Shown here: one piece after another, positions 48,710-62,089 of the stretch
Numbering within the stretch: the first letter of the stretch is position 1
How the letters are laid out: every line of letters starts with the position of its first letter
Assembly (NCBI GenBank): GCA_951799445.1
Contig: OX637295.1
Span: 12,772,001 to 12,836,000, forward strand
Length of the DNA stretch: 64,000 nucleotides
Direction of reading: 5' to 3'
From: Pseudisothecium myosuroides
Taxonomy: Eukaryota; Streptophyta; Bryopsida; Hypnales; Lembophyllaceae
Made by a program: the position numbers and the translations under genes
Notes under the pieces: model-generated
The model's database searches: none
Seen by the model: the letters and a program-made list of their open reading frames with translations, nothing else
Told to the model about the DNA's origin: nothing

Positions 48710-49809
48710 TCGATCGATATCAAGCTCCCCACAAGAGCGCCTCCACTTGCAAATTCAATCCTGGCGATGGCGATGGCGACGAAGGAGATCAGCTCCGTCT
48801 ACTAAAGGAATTGCGGATGGTGGGGCTAGCGGTAATCAGACAGGGATTGGACACTACCTCAGACAATTAGGCTTTCTGATTAGGATCAATTTCCACGTCA
48901 TTGGGTCTATGTGGCGGCTGAGGTGGATGTCCTGTGAAATGATAAACCACTCCCACAAAGGTTGTAATGCCCGATTACGTGGTTTTGCCTGCATTATCGG
49001 ACATTACGACTTTCTCAACCAAAATCCAAGTTTCATCCCAAATGTTCATCCTTCTTGCGAGTAGTTTACGTCAGGCAATGTCCTTGCCTTTGGGGATTGT
49101 GGGAAAAAATGCGCCTCCTCGTCGGGCTCCGCCCTCCTCGTCGACACATTTTTTCATGTAATCCCTTCTGATGAGGAGGCGCATTGCCCTATATATATCC
49201 ACTATGCAACTTATCTTTGGGTGGAAGTTAGAAGCTTACGACCCATTTTCAACCATGTAAGGAATTACATGTATCAGGAGTGCGGATTTCTTGAGTGCAG
49301 AAATTTTCCGATGTGTGGAAATAGAGTTTGGATTTCAAAGTTTTCTGGATTTTTTTCTTCTCAAAACACAATTACCTTGAATTTTTTAGTTGAAGATATA
49401 TAGTTGACCTATATTGGTCATATAGACCTTCCTATTTCTAACCACGGGTTACAAACAAAATCAACCAAGGATTGGTTGCAATATTGAAAGACTTGTAGCC
49501 AGTCACAATGTGCTAGGACCTGTACCATAATTGATTACTATTCATCTCCATGTGTGCAGAAATAGAGCAACCTATACCACCATAATTAAGGAGGGGGGGA
49601 TCAGAAATGGGTCGGCTACCTTATATCCTTCCATCGGGATACCTTTAGATCTGACTTCAATTTAATTTGCAATGCTTGAGTGGCTGAATTTTTCCATTCT
49701 AAGCTTATAATGCATTGCTTGGATTGTCAAGTAATCCTGGAGTGCAAAATGCTAAGGCAGTCCCTAACTAGAATATTCCAGGGAGTGAAATGGAACCTTC
49801 CAACATTGC
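48710..49809. other. Intergenic DNA with short palindromes, no gene seen
   Basis: Around 49108-49186 the block 'aatgcgcctcctcgtc' recurs inverted as 'gatgaggaggcgcatt', about 45 bp apart, and the loop contains further 'tcctcgtcg' copies. A weaker inverted pair ('ttgtaatgcccgatta') lies at about 48961-49010. No protein-like frame follows the TGD5-like promoter. Confidence 0.45.
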
Positions 49810-50294
49810 TTAACCCTGGCTAGAAGGATGTCACGCGGGGATACTAAGTGTTCGATGGATGACACAGAATCCTTCTATGTAGGACAGAAGTGTAGATGTT
49901 CATCTTAGGAATTTTGTGTAAAAAAGAAAGGTCTTGCACACTAGTTTGACCTCCAATGAGTGGTGTTGAGTTTCTCCAAGCGAAATGATTCACACGGTAC
50001 CAGAAAGGTTCATTTCCATGATAAACAACGTCTAGAATTAATCCTTGTAGGACGGGTTGGTGACTGTGAAAATCATTTTTTTAGTACTGTGTGCAATAAA
50101 AAAAATGAAAAAGCACTCATTGGAAGTTTAACTATTGTACAAAACCTTGTTTTTTCACACAAAAGGATTAAGAGTTTTCAAAGTGAACAAAACGTGATTC
50201 TTTTGTAATGGCTCTAATTTTTTTCCTTCACTAGTAGGACAATTTAATTTACCATTTCATCCATTAATGATTCACAAGAGTCTCACAACATTAT
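49810..50294. mobile_element. Partial piggyBac-like element related to 8958-9561
   Basis: The left end is TTAACCCTGGCTAGAAGG. The interior matches the 8958 element ('gatggatgac', 'agaatccttc', 'aggtcttgcaca', 'tttgacctccaatga', 'gattcacac'). The matching right end is missing. The copy runs into another TTAACCC at about 50293, where a decayed inverted relative of the 52463 element appears to begin ('aacccctaaaatccc', then a 'ctcaaaattgccattt' block). Confidence 0.45.
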
Positions 50295-52296
50295 TAACCC
50301 TCAACCCCTAAAATCCCAAGGCCATTTTTCTATCAAAAAACACTCAAAATTGCCATTTCCATTATGTTTGCCCAAGAAAACAGAAAAGATATTTTTCTTA
50401 GAATCTAAGCAAAGGATCTTGTACTTGACTTGTCTCAGATCATATGGCAAAAATTTCATGAAGTTTGGCCATATAGGTTGGAAGATATTAGCATTCAAAG
50501 TTGAAAAAAAAGTGTTTTTGAATGTTGTCTTGCAATTTTAGATGACTTTGACCGCCATTTGTGGAAATTTCTTGCACTACAAATTTTGAATTTAAAATTC
50601 TTTTATGTTAAAAAATTTAGTTGAAATTTTAGGATTTTTTTTCAAAAAATACACTTGATTTTCATTCTTTAAGAAATTGTTAAGTAGAAGTAGATTTAAG
50701 ACTGAACAAAAAATTAAATTGTTAATAGCTCTATGATGGAATTGATTCACGATAATCCCAATGGTCAGATTTTTCAAGCAAGTGTATTAATCCTATCAAA
50801 CAATGTCTTTTAAAAAATTACAAATATTGCATTCAAAAATGAATCCTATAAGTTATATTTTGAAGAAAATGCTTAGATTGCCTCCAAAACAAGATTGTCC
50901 ATAACTTTCTCATCACTATTCCAAATAGAATGAATCAAAGCTTCACATATAGACAAAAATATAATTTTACTACTATTAGAATTGAGTTTCCTTCTTTCCT
51001 TATAAAATCTAAAGTGATTGACAATTGACCCATGATTATGATTTATGATCCACCTCATGTGGGAAAAAAATTGAGAAATCCTCTTTTATCTAGTACATAT
51101 AATATCCTTTGGGATAAGCACTTGACTCATGAAAATCATCTATTGCTAGTATTTGAAGTTTTCTCCAAGAAGAATATGGCCTATTGGACGATGACATCAA
51201 TGTAAAAGAAAAACAAAATTTCCTTGTTGTGCAACGCTTGGCCTTCTTTAAAGTAAAGGGCATGTTTGAAATGCCTTGACAAAGGGACAATTTATTTTGG
51301 TGAGTATTTGCAAGAATATGCTAAAAGGTACTCCGTACTATTCTTCACTTGGAAGTGATTTGGTCCTTTCTTGAAAAAAATTTAGGGTTTGCAATCATTA
51401 CTTGAAAAGGTCAAACTGGCATCATTTATTGTTCATGTATTATATTTAAGTATAACATACATTTGTTATAATGGATTTGGGTACTATTTGAAAGATAATT
51501 CAATGAGTAAAGACTGTATGATAGATTGTATTAGAGCATGTCATGCAAGCGTGTGTTAGATCATGATGATGAGAGATTTTTTTCACAACTCCCAATTGAA
51601 TTAAGTTGGGTTTAATCTAATTGTTTTGAAGATTTCAGGCAAGTTCCTATGGTCTCATTATTCATGGGATTTAGGAAACTTTTTGTGAAGATAGAAAAAC
51701 ACATTAACTTTCCGGGAATATTAATTTTTATTTCAATTGGTGCCTAGGAACAAAATTTATAGCACAACAAGTACAAATTTTAGTTCGGCAGGCAATAGAA
51801 AAAACTCACAAAAACTTAAAATAAAAAGTTTTAAAAATTGTTTTTTGTATATTGTATTTGCATTTGCATTAGAAGCTTTGATTCATTCTATTTGGATTTG
51901 TTATGTGAAAGTTAATAAAGAATTTTGTTGTTTGGCCAATCAAAGCATCTTTTAGAAAAATTAACTTGTAGGATTTATTTTTGAACTCAATTTTCACAAT
52001 TTTTCAAAAAAAAAGTTTCATAAGATTAAAATCTCTTGCTAGAACAATCTCACCATTGAGATTAGTGTATTTCAATTTCATCTTGGAGCTATTACCAATT
52101 TTGTTTTCCCTTCAATCTTGAACCTACTTCTATTTAACAATTTTTAAATAAGTGAAAATCAAACATGTTTTTTTTTAACTCTTTTTCCTAGACTCTCAAC
52201 TCAATTCTTCAACATAAGTTAAGAATATTCAAAACCCAAAACTCTAGTTGAGTAAGGTGCAAAAAAATTAAAGTTTTTTGCTCTTTGACTTTAGAG
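50295..52296. other. AT-rich intergenic DNA, no gene seen
   Basis: The first 300-400 bp resemble the reverse complement of the right end of the 52463 element. The rest is A/T-rich with only short, composition-driven frames. Confidence 0.4.
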
Positions 52297-53432
52297 GTTA
52301 ATAATGATATTTGATGTTACCTACACTAATTGATTTAGAAATGTTGTGAGTTTTTATTCTTCACAAATATTTTTAACAACACTATTTGCAGAGATTTTTC
52401 CCTTTGACTAGTATTGATTTCCTTGATCTCTTTGCTCATCAAAGTTACAACTTTATAGCATTTTAACCGCTAAAGGACCAACATGCGTTTTTTGGCAGTA
52501 TAGAAATTTTGGGCAGGTACGTGTGACTAGAGCTTTCCATATTTTGGGCTGAAATTTTAATAGATGGTGGGGACGAGGAATATCTTTCGTATGCACTAAA
52601 TTTCATGACATTTGGAAATAGGAGTCAAAAGTTATGGCCTAATATGTTACTTTTTTTCGTAATTGGGCAGTTTGGGCAGATCAGGAAAAAAAATAAAATT
52701 TAAAACAAAAATTTGAAATTGATTTCTAGAGTTATATATACATAGAAAGCTTTGAATCATTCCATTTCGACCAATGAGTCAAAAGTTATGAAGAGTTTTA
52801 GTTTGCAAGCAATTATGGATTTTCTACTCTAAAATAAACTTTGAAGTCGTTTGTTTCACTCAATTTTCAATATTTTTTGAAAAAAATAAAATCATGAGAT
52901 TTAAATTGTTTATAAAAACATTACAACCAATGGGATTGACATTTTTCAATTCCATAATTAAATTCTTAACAATTTAGTATTTTGAATCATTCTCTACTTC
53001 TTTCTACTTATTATTTTTTTCCTATATGTTGTACAATTCCAAATGACTTGAAAATTTTCAAGTATGTAAAAAACTTGTTTAGAAAAAAGAATCCGAAGAA
53101 GCACCACCATTTTGAACATTTTTTCATAGAAAAGTGAACTTGTGAGTGCAGCTGCCCGATTTTTTGCAGGGATAAAAAAAGGATTTTTGTCAATTCAACA
53201 CTAATATCTTGCAATCCACAGTGGAAATTTCTGAAATTTTTTCTACATTTTTTCAAACCAGTGTACTACAAGATCCTACGGTTATATGTATCAAAAAAAG
53301 TTTTTTTTCAAAAATTTGGTACTTGTATTGAAAATAGCAGTTTTTGAGCGGTCTCAGAAAAAACATAGTCATGGAACTTTAGGGGTTAAAATCAACAAAT
53401 GTAGGTAACACTAAATGTCATTATTGTTGTAT
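52297..53432. mobile_element. Family B MITE interrupted by a piggyBac-like element
   Basis: The left part (52297-52462) and the right end (53390-53432) together match the family B MITE at 3334-3554: 'gttacctacactaattgatt' on the left and 'gtaggtaacactaaat' on the right. The 927-bp element at 52463-53389 separates them at a TTAA. Removing it with one TTAA restores continuity with the uninterrupted relative. Confidence 0.7.
52463..53389. mobile_element. piggyBac-like non-autonomous element with proven TTAA duplication
   Basis: The left end is TTAA-CCGCTAAAG and the right end is CTTTAGGGG-TTAA (one mismatch). The host MITE has an uninterrupted relative whose complement at about 3371-3385 reads CATTTTAAAATCAA. 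Here the flanks read CATT-TTAA on the left and TTAA-AATCAA on the right, so exactly TTAA was duplicated. The interior (927 bp with both TTAAs) has no transposase; its 81-codon minus-strand frame is unrecognised. A decayed relative lies at 25017-25862. Confidence 0.7.
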
Positions 53433-54641
53433 ACTATATTGTCCTAACAATGAGTGTGACACTAATTTACAAAAGTCACACTATTTCGTATTGAACCAAT
53501 TTACACAACAATAAAAAATTTTGATGACACTAATTTCCTCCATCACTACTAGGACAAGTTTGAGCAGTTGGGAGAGGCAAAATTACCACCATAAATAGGA
53601 CAAGACTAATAGGACAAATACGCCCGACATTCATCCCAAGTAACGCAAGGAATGGGTCAATTCTCCCTGGCCCCACTATAGTAGCTTTGTTTGAAAAAAA
53701 TTGACAGTTCTCCCTGGCCTCACTACTGTAGTGAATACAACGTAGATGACACGATCATAACTAAAATCTGCCTTGACGGTAACAAATCTACCACAGCACT
53801 GTCACTGCCTACACTCTTGGCAGTCACAGGTATGACAATCCACGATGTACCAGTGATTTTTCAATGTACTGTAGGTTATGAGAGACCGACGGTTTTAGGT
53901 TGGGTGACAGGACATAAGAAATTTTGTACCGTTCATTCCCGATTGGTTAGTAATGAAACATACAAGATACGCCGGCTATACTATGCTAAGCTAAGCTAAA
54001 CTGGGTCCCATCCACTTGTTACAAATAGATCAAGGCCATCAAATTTGTATCCCACCTCAAAACATCATCCATTGCGTTTTCTACGTATCAAAAGCAACAA
54101 AGAGAAACATGATATAGTGAACATTCAATGAATTAGAATCCCTTAACTAGATCGTCCACATAATCTCAACATATATTCATAAAGGTAACCACCTACTCCT
54201 CAACAGCGGGTTTATTTGGAAGAGTGAGCCTCGCGCTGGCCTCACTGCAGTGCCCAAATTTTGAAGGGATCAAGCAGGAGAGGTCAGAATCTGTACGTCA
54301 GAGCGATATATTGCCCCGCAAAAGAACCCTGAGTGCTCTTCAATATCCAGATTCTCCAAAACTAGATGTTTGAAATTTGATGAGATTAAACTGTTACCAT
54401 TACACATGGACAGGTTATTTTCATTACAGACTAGCTACATCAGATGCACGTACTTAAAAGTGCATATTTTTCGTATGCATCCTAATTTGAAGTGAAAAGA
54501 TTCACCGCCTCCATCACTCAAGATGCACAGGTATCTCTCAGGTCCGTTCTAGAAAAGCTACAATCTCACTACATATGCCCACAAACGTACTCAGTCCTCA
54601 AATATCTCACACTCAGTATCCTAATAAAACGAACAGTAGAG
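53433..54641. other. Downstream flank of the G6PDH gene, no gene seen
   Basis: Contains a short direct repeat ('ttctccctggccccact' near 53661 and 'ttctccctggcctcact' near 53708). AATAAA on the minus strand (54211-54216) lies about 430 nt past the G6PDH stop and could be a poly(A) signal. The 102-codon frame at 53691-53999 has no recognisable domain. Confidence 0.4.
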
Positions 54642-57600
54642 TCACAAAGCTGCGTTACCTGCCCTCAATGTAGCTGGCTTCCAAATGTAACCAGGTGTTC
54701 GCACGTATCCAAGCCGCGCATTCAATTCATCAGATTCAGCCGGACCTCGAGAGCCCTGCTTGTAGGATATCAGCGGGAGCTTCCGAGCATCGATGAGATG
54801 CAAAAGCGGTGTAAAAATCTTCCATGCAACCTAGGCATAATTACAGATAAATAGGTCAGAACAATAACACCAGCAGATATAGATAAATTCGGTATGTACG
54901 CCGGTCTACAAAACAAATTATTAATATCAAACTTTCAACAAAGACCAAGGGACTAGGAGAATCACCTCCGCAACTATTTCTGTGTAAAATCAGAATTTCA
55001 CCATAAAATTGCGGTTGACTATGAGGTATGGGATTGATATTATCAAGATACCTGCAACTCATCCCTTCGCACAAAATTTTGTTGATCCCCACGAATACTG
55101 CACATATGCAACCACAAGAGGACGCCACTCAGTACTATGTTGCTAGTAAAAACTTTATCAAGTGGGTTCCTTCCAATAGGACAATCAGCCCTGTACCCAG
55201 CTACATCGTTATACTATTTAGTGTGCTCCATGATCAGTATAACACCAAAAGAGTGCACCATGGAGTGCATGAATGTCTTCTAGTAAGGTAAGTAACTAAG
55301 GATCACCATCAAGAGAATAGTCACACAGACAACAAGTGGCCACCACAAGATCAAAAACTGAGTAAGTGACGTTGATTAATGAGTATACTAATTCATGGTG
55401 TTCCTAATGCTTCATAGGACTACGAAATAGTTCATCGTACACTAAATAGCTGTAGTGGCACACCAAGGCAATTGCAACAATGATCAACAATAGTCACTCT
55501 AAAATCGATTTTTCAGAAACAGTGGAGGCATTTACGTATCAAGAATCAGGCGTTCGTAAGCCTCTGGGATAACGACATCGTTATAGCGACTGGCATATGA
55601 CATGTCCAGCTCACTCAAAGTCGTATCCATGTCCAAGCCCGGATCTTTCATCTGTCATCCATATTCCATTGTTTGTTAACTTAATCTTCTCCAGTGACGA
55701 CATACGAAATATAACAAGTTGAAACAATTGTTCCTTGATTTCGAAAACATTACACAATTTTATAGAATTTCGATTACAAATGGATAAAGAAATACTGAGA
55801 GCACTTCGATTACAAATAAATGACGAAGAATGTTACAAACCGTTAATTTCATGTACATCGCCTCATCTGGTTGCAGACGCATTACAAACTCATTGGGACC
55901 TTTGTTCTTGCCTATGCACAACAAAGATAACATTAAGTTATCAACAGTTTCATAAAATGGGTCCAGATATCAAATGCCAGTTGTGAAAACAAATCCTTTC
56001 TTACAAAGACTAGCTGTAGGGAAAGGATATCTAATGAGCATAAAGGCACTATTCTCGAAGGGTGAGCTCTATCATCGGTAATTAATTATATGAACAGTGA
56101 TTCAAATTTTGCATTGCCGAAAAACAAGACAAGCCTCTCTTATGTCACAATGATTTGACCTCAAAAAAACGGCATTAGGAAAATACTCACACTTAAAGAT
56201 GTCCCCAGGAACATCCTTAAACTGCACACGAACTTCAGCTTTTCGAGAATCCAAAGCCTTGCCAGCTCTCATGATGAAGGGTACGCCTACGACAAGCATA
56301 TAATATGCATCAGGATATAGTCAGGGACAATTCATTTCGTTTCCGCAGAAGATAACTAACGTTCATAAGGAAAGTGAAGGGCTATTCGATAGCAACTTGT
56401 AGGTAAATAAATGCATACCATCCCAGCGTTCGTTGTTGATACGCAAAACAACAGTAGCAAAAGTAGGAGTTACGGAATCATTTGGAACAGTAGGGTCATC
56501 CTTGTAGCCCTCATACTGCCCAATCACCACATCCTCATTATTGATTGGCTCAATACAACGCAGAACCTGCCCATTGGGAAATTAAATTATGAGCCTTTCA
56601 ACAGAGGAGAAATAGTGATTGTGGTGCTGCGTTTACATTGATTAACTCCTAGAGGACTGAGATTATTATAGTTCTAAAATGATCAATTTCATTGATCATA
56701 TTGTGAAAAATATAATTCAGACAAGGTCAAATACATAAATAACCAGAATTAGTAAGAATACTATATTTCACGTTGGTAGATAAGAATGAAATTAGACAAA
56801 TCAAATTCCCACATGAGCTACTCAAAACTGCAAGAAAAAGAACGAGGCTTCTTGGACTTTTAAGAATTGAGGTTTCATGCAAAGCAACTAGGTGAAGCTC
56901 GTGCCAGTGATAACACGAAGATTGCAATCAAAATCCAAAATGATTCACGCACCTTGACTTTTTCGTCCCGAACATGCTCAGGATTTAGTGAAACTGGCTT
57001 TTCCATGGTCACCAGACACAGTACCTGCCTCACACAAATATCCTTGTAAGCTGTGTTGTGGTAGCCAAATCATCATGATTGTCATAAAAAACCAAAAAAA
57101 ATTCTCTACCTTCTACAGACTCTGACAAAGAACTGGATATATTACTGAGCTATGAAAATCCCAAATCAGCGAATATCAGTGAATATATTATGGAGTCCCC
57201 GGAATTCCAGTTCCGAGTTTCAGATAGTCCCTGTTAGACTGATCTTCATCAACAAATATAATTCTTATCTTCTGATCCAAACCTGCATGAGATGATTTTG
57301 GATGATGTCCCGGATAATTCTGCAGTAAAACAAAGAATTGGTGATTACTACATATCTCTAGATGCACAGTAAACCGCATGCAACATGAGTTCACAATATG
57401 GCATTCCGGCAGTACTCAAATGAGGCACCCGCGTTAAAAAAATTCTGCAGTGCGAAACTGATACATCAATCTTTTGAAAATGAAAATCACTGAAGTGACC
57501 TACCCGTATTCATCAAAGTAACCGCCTCGTCCTTCGGTTCCAAAGTCCTCCTTAAATACAATCTGCAAGAATAACCAGAAAAATCATCAGAGTTGTATCT

Positions 57601-60173
57601 GTACAAATGATGTGCACATTAGTCTCTCACAACTGCGAAACATCATGTACGTTAATACGTGCTCAATATTTCTAAACGAAGTAATAGTTCATACCGGAGC
57701 AATCTATCCGGAACAAAGACCACGGATACAGACATATTCATTCAAAATTTCAAAATTCCAGGATTTGATGGTCGAAATTACACTTCGCTATCGCTAAGCT
57801 ATCATAAAAGCTCACCAATTTTCTAACTTAAAAAATAAAGCATCTCGATAAATTCATGCTTCTACGTCAGGAGTATTATGTACCTGGACATTAGCAATGT
57901 TGTCCCGGTTCCAAATCGGTACAAAGAAGCGGTTGGCAAATCTCATGACTAACTGCACAAATCACCACACATCACAACATTACAAAACAACTCCAAAAGT
58001 CGATTCAAAAGTCTGATTGGAAGCCCAAAATCTCTTGCCTACGTCAAGGATGAGTGAGAGTGACTACACGTCTTGCAAAATAAAAAATAAAAAAAATACC
58101 AAGGCAATTGGAATACACATACCAAATTTTGTACAAGCTCTTTCCCCAGATAATGATCAATACGGTAAAGTTGATCTTCTGAGAAGAGAGCTCCTAGCTC
58201 AGAGCTCAAAGCTTCAGATGAATCCAAGTCCTTCCCAAAAGGTTTTTCCACAATGACTCTTGTCCATCCTCCTGTTGAAGATAAGAGTGAGAAAATATAA
58301 GATAAAATTAGAATAAATAACTCCTAGACAAAAGATTAAGGCTTTCAGCTCAGCGAACAAGTGCTTTCGACAAACTGAAAATGGTGCCCATGTTTAAGGT
58401 TTCTCGGACAGAACCTAGACAACTAACTGTTATTAGCATGAAGAGGAAGGAAATAAAAATAAATTTACTTGAGATAAGCGGAGATTACTTTGATTCATGC
58501 AGTGCTTCCGAACCCTTTCGCTCACAAGCGGATAGACTGAAGGGGGCAAAGCAAAGTAAAAAAGTCGACGAGTGGGATCATCTTCATGATTCTTCTCCTT
58601 TTCAAATTGGCCAACCTCCTTGTTCAAACTGATATAACCTTCATCGGCATCATAAGCCCCGTGTAGGTATGTAATCTGCAGAATTTTACTTCTGATAAGC
58701 AGAAATTGACCATGACTCACACGAAACATGGATGCCCCGTGAGAAAGCGTTGATGATATGTAGGCTTTACAAATAAGACCAATCCCTGGAACCATGGAGT
58801 TAAAATAAAACACAGAAAATATTTTCATTGATACAATAACTAATATATGATCAGTTCTATGCGTCAGTGACTTCAAGTCGCCAAACAGTCATCCAACAAC
58901 GTGAATGGCATGAATACCTTGTCGAGAAATTGCTTGATCTGGCCCTCAGGGTTCAGGCTTGTTTTATCGGTTTTCAAATACCTGAAACCACACGAAACAT
59001 GCAAGATAAGAAGCTCTAATTCCACAAATAAACGAAAGACGTCAAAATTAAATGGAAAATTCGACCTGTAAATAGAATGACTTACAGTAGAGATAATGCT
59101 CAATAAACATTTTACAAAACAGAAGGATCTCACTCTAGCGATATTATCAATTCACTTTGCGCGTCCAGTGTAGATTCTCTTAAATGCTCGACGCTGGTTA
59201 GCGAGAACTTCAACAGGCTATAGACCATAATATTTCACTTTCAAATCATTCACTCTAGCATGCCACTAGCAACATCAAAACATAATAACTGTGTTCCAGG
59301 ATTCCAGCAATGACGCCTTTCTGTGAGCCACATGAAAAGGTCAAAGTGCAAGAGAAAAAGAGCACGTAAAAGGTCGCTAACAAGGAAAAACTTACCCACG
59401 AATCTTCTTGTGCAGTTCCTCACTAGTCATTTTGGACCTCGCATACCCAAAAATTCGCAACTCGTCCGGCAAGAAGCCCTGTCATTAAATTGTGCAACAT
59501 TATTATCCCGAGGGACTGCATGAACATGACTCAGATGACAAAAGCCTTCAAAATCGCAATCCATGTTAGTAACAGATATTCCTGACAGTAGAACTTCGTC
59601 AAGAACTTCAATGCGGATTCACCCACAAATGGATGACTCAATTAATAATATCAAGCCCGAACACAGAATAGGGAAGAGGGGATGCGTCAAATCCCTCATG
59701 ACTGATGTGGTGGAGTCAGATGCTGCACTTTTATTCGCAACTTTAAATCAAGCAACTTCAGGCTACAAATTTTAATTGGAAACTTATATCTTTACCTACA
59801 TTGCTCTAGTACTGGTCAGGTGACTACGGGGTAACTACACAACTATGTTTGAGGGACCTCCACAAACATAGCCCGTACACGAATAACCTAGAATAACGTG
59901 AATAGATAGCGACAATAAAAAGAGTAATTGTTATGCATATTAAATAAGGGAATACATATAATTAAAAATTAGTGCTGACGCAGATTACTGTACCTGCTTG
60001 TAAAGATTGAAAATGGCTGGAAAGGTCTTCTTCTTTGCAAGATCTCCAGATGCACCAAGCACAACCAGAGAAAGACAGCCACCCTCCAGGCTCTTTAGCT
60101 GGGGTGGCTGACGAGCCTTATTATCATGTTCAGAAACTGCGAGTGGACGATCCATCTGAGCAGTAGTTCCCAT
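54642..60173 (-). CDS. G6PD: Glucose-6-phosphate 1-dehydrogenase, cytosolic type
   Basis: Fifteen minus-strand exons: 60173-59994, 59478-59396, 58981-58918, 58675-58489, 58271-58123, 57952-57884, 57562-57504, 57319-57283, 57024-56953, 56566-56419, 56286-56191, 55911-55841, 55651-55536, 55097-55052, 54830-54642. All are GT-AG and in frame; 521 aa, normal for the plant cytosolic enzyme. The enzyme oxidises glucose 6-phosphate with NADP+ to start the oxidative pentose phosphate pathway. The NADP-binding motif GASGDLA is at 40-46. The active-site signature RIDHYLGKE is at 208-216, with catalytic His211. [17 protein letters not shown] ([11 protein letters not shown]) and [15 protein letters not shown] blocks are present. 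The short N-terminus lacks an evident transit peptide, hence cytosolic. The start is MGTTAQ at 60173; an in-frame ATG at 60194 is less likely. The exon 4/5 join (CMNQ-R-GWTR) is the only one that keeps frame. The C-terminus reads [16 protein letters not shown], a few residues longer than usual. Confidence 0.95.
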
Positions 60174-61706
60174 TTTGAATGGTGGCCAACACAATCACTG
60201 CTTTCTCAGATAAATTCTGCTTGGAGCAACTCGTCGACTGGTTATCAAGTGCACTTCAATTTACCAAACCTGTAGCACAGCGAAGTATCAGCTACTTGGT
60301 GAAAGTTTAAAGCCAATCCAGTCCCAGGCATACAACACCGCGTCCTTGTGAGAGGCAATAAAGCACTACTTGCGTCGATCAATGCATATTATCATCGATG
60401 AATTTCAAGCTACATACAGATAGATACCTCACACTTCTGCGTAGTCACAGATTGCCATATGCACAGTAAATGTACACAAGACACCTCGGACGAACTACTC
60501 AAGTATCCTGACCAAGCTCCCAACTACGAAGAGTCACACAGATAGGCGTATTATAGCGCGCTCTCATCACTTTTTCCTAAGCTATCCAGGGTTTGAGAGA
60601 CACAAAGATCTTCTATCCAGGTACAACATTCGAGTTTCAGAAACGAACTTTTTTCGTTCTCTCATCTCCAACCACACAATAAACAAGTCACGGACAAACA
60701 TCGGAACGAATTGTTCCGGAAACATTTAGATCTGGACAATTGTCTGCGATGGAACCAAAAAACTTCACTCGCTCAAAAAGACCTGATACAAAAGGTAAAG
60801 TATCTCCACACTCCCTAAAACCACAGAAAGTAGATACTCAGTACAACCTAACAAGCGATTGATTGCACATAAACTTAGAACAATCTCTCTCTCTCCTCTA
60901 GTACCTCTCACACTTCTAAAATTATTATCCATATTAATCCAGCTCTCAAAGACCAAAGAAATCTCAAACTCCACAACTAAATGATCCAAGGCCGTGTACA
61001 AAGCCTCAAATGCACGCCACACCGATTCAACTCCACAACACGAACCATCCATCTCTCAACCAGACAGCACCCTTCGAAATTGCACAGAAGCAAACAAAAC
61101 AAACAAATCTCAAGCAATCCACCTGAACACTCGAAAGAACATCAAATCCTTAACAACGATAATCGGCACACGAAAATCTCTGCAATGAGTGCCATCCTAG
61201 GACGAGCAAACGAAGTGAAATCAAAGCGCATTTGCACCACAGTCGAAGTCAAAACTAAGGAATCTCAAACGATTCGCTTCATCTAAAAACTCCAGGACAA
61301 GGAGACGCGGCACACAGACGCGGTGACGAGCTGCACAGGACCTGAATGGTGCGTAATAAGCTTACTAGTTCCAAATGGCTCCGCAAGTGTGTGCGCACTG
61401 CGACATTGCAATTGCTCAACAAACCCCGTCCCTGCCATTTCCATGTTTGGCAAGGGGAGGAAGATCGAAAAATCCCGGATTAGGGACCCCCGTTCACACT
61501 GCCGGTGGGGCTGGGATCGCGCTTGGTTAGTGAGTTAAGTAACTGACTGGTAAGTTACTGTGGTGAGTTCCTTATTTACGTGTGCTGACGGATGGTTGTG
61601 AGTTGGATTCTCGACAGGCTTCTCAAAGGACACCACGTGGATCATCCGTGGAGGTTTGGGTGTCCTTGCTAAGGTACGTGCACCCATAACTGCCACCATT
61701 AAAATG
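60174..61706. other. G6PDH upstream region, no gene seen
   Basis: Presumed promoter and 5' UTR of the G6PDH gene. It contains a short CT repeat near 60888-60900 and a G-box/ABRE-like CACGTGG at 61634-61640, about 1.46 kb upstream of the start. Open frames are short and unconvincing. Confidence 0.4.
61634..61640. promoter_or_regulatory. G-box / ABRE core CACGTGG
   Basis: Perfect CACGTGG in the sequence 'accacgtggatc'. bZIP and bHLH factors bind this core in plants, and cytosolic G6PDH is commonly stress-induced. The distance from the start codon makes the link weak. Confidence 0.3.
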
Positions 61707-61709
61707 TAA

Positions 61710-62081
61710 GAGCATCCGTAGTGGGACCGGTTAATTAATCCCTCTTAAATGTATTTCTAATTTTGAACGGTATGTAATTAGAACTTCAAATTTATATAAT
61801 TGGAAGCGCATCCAAAAGCACTTTGAGTAGGTACAAAAAAATTCAAATTTAGACATTGGACAACCACTTCAAAAACAAGGTAAAAGTCTGAAATCATAGA
61901 GGGTTTGGCATATCTCGATTACCAATGCAAAATGTGGCCATTGACCATCCAAATGTGGACCTACTCGAAGTACTTTTGGATGCGCTTCCAATGATATAAA
62001 TTTCAAGTTCTAATTACATACCGTTCAAAATTAGAAATACATTTAGAAGGATTAATTTACCGGTCCCACTATGGATGCTCT
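61710..62081. mobile_element. PIF/Harbinger (Tourist-type) MITE, 372 bp
   Basis: The left end GAGCATCCGTAGTGGGACCG and the right end CGGTCCCACTATGGATGCTC are inverted copies flanked by TAA (61707-61709 and 62082-62084). The arms stay paired for about 115 bp ('gaacggtatgtaattagaac', 'ggaagcgcatccaaaag' and their complements). The TAA target duplication points to PIF/Harbinger. It has no coding capacity. Confidence 0.8.
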
Positions 62082-62089
62082 AAGGTATC

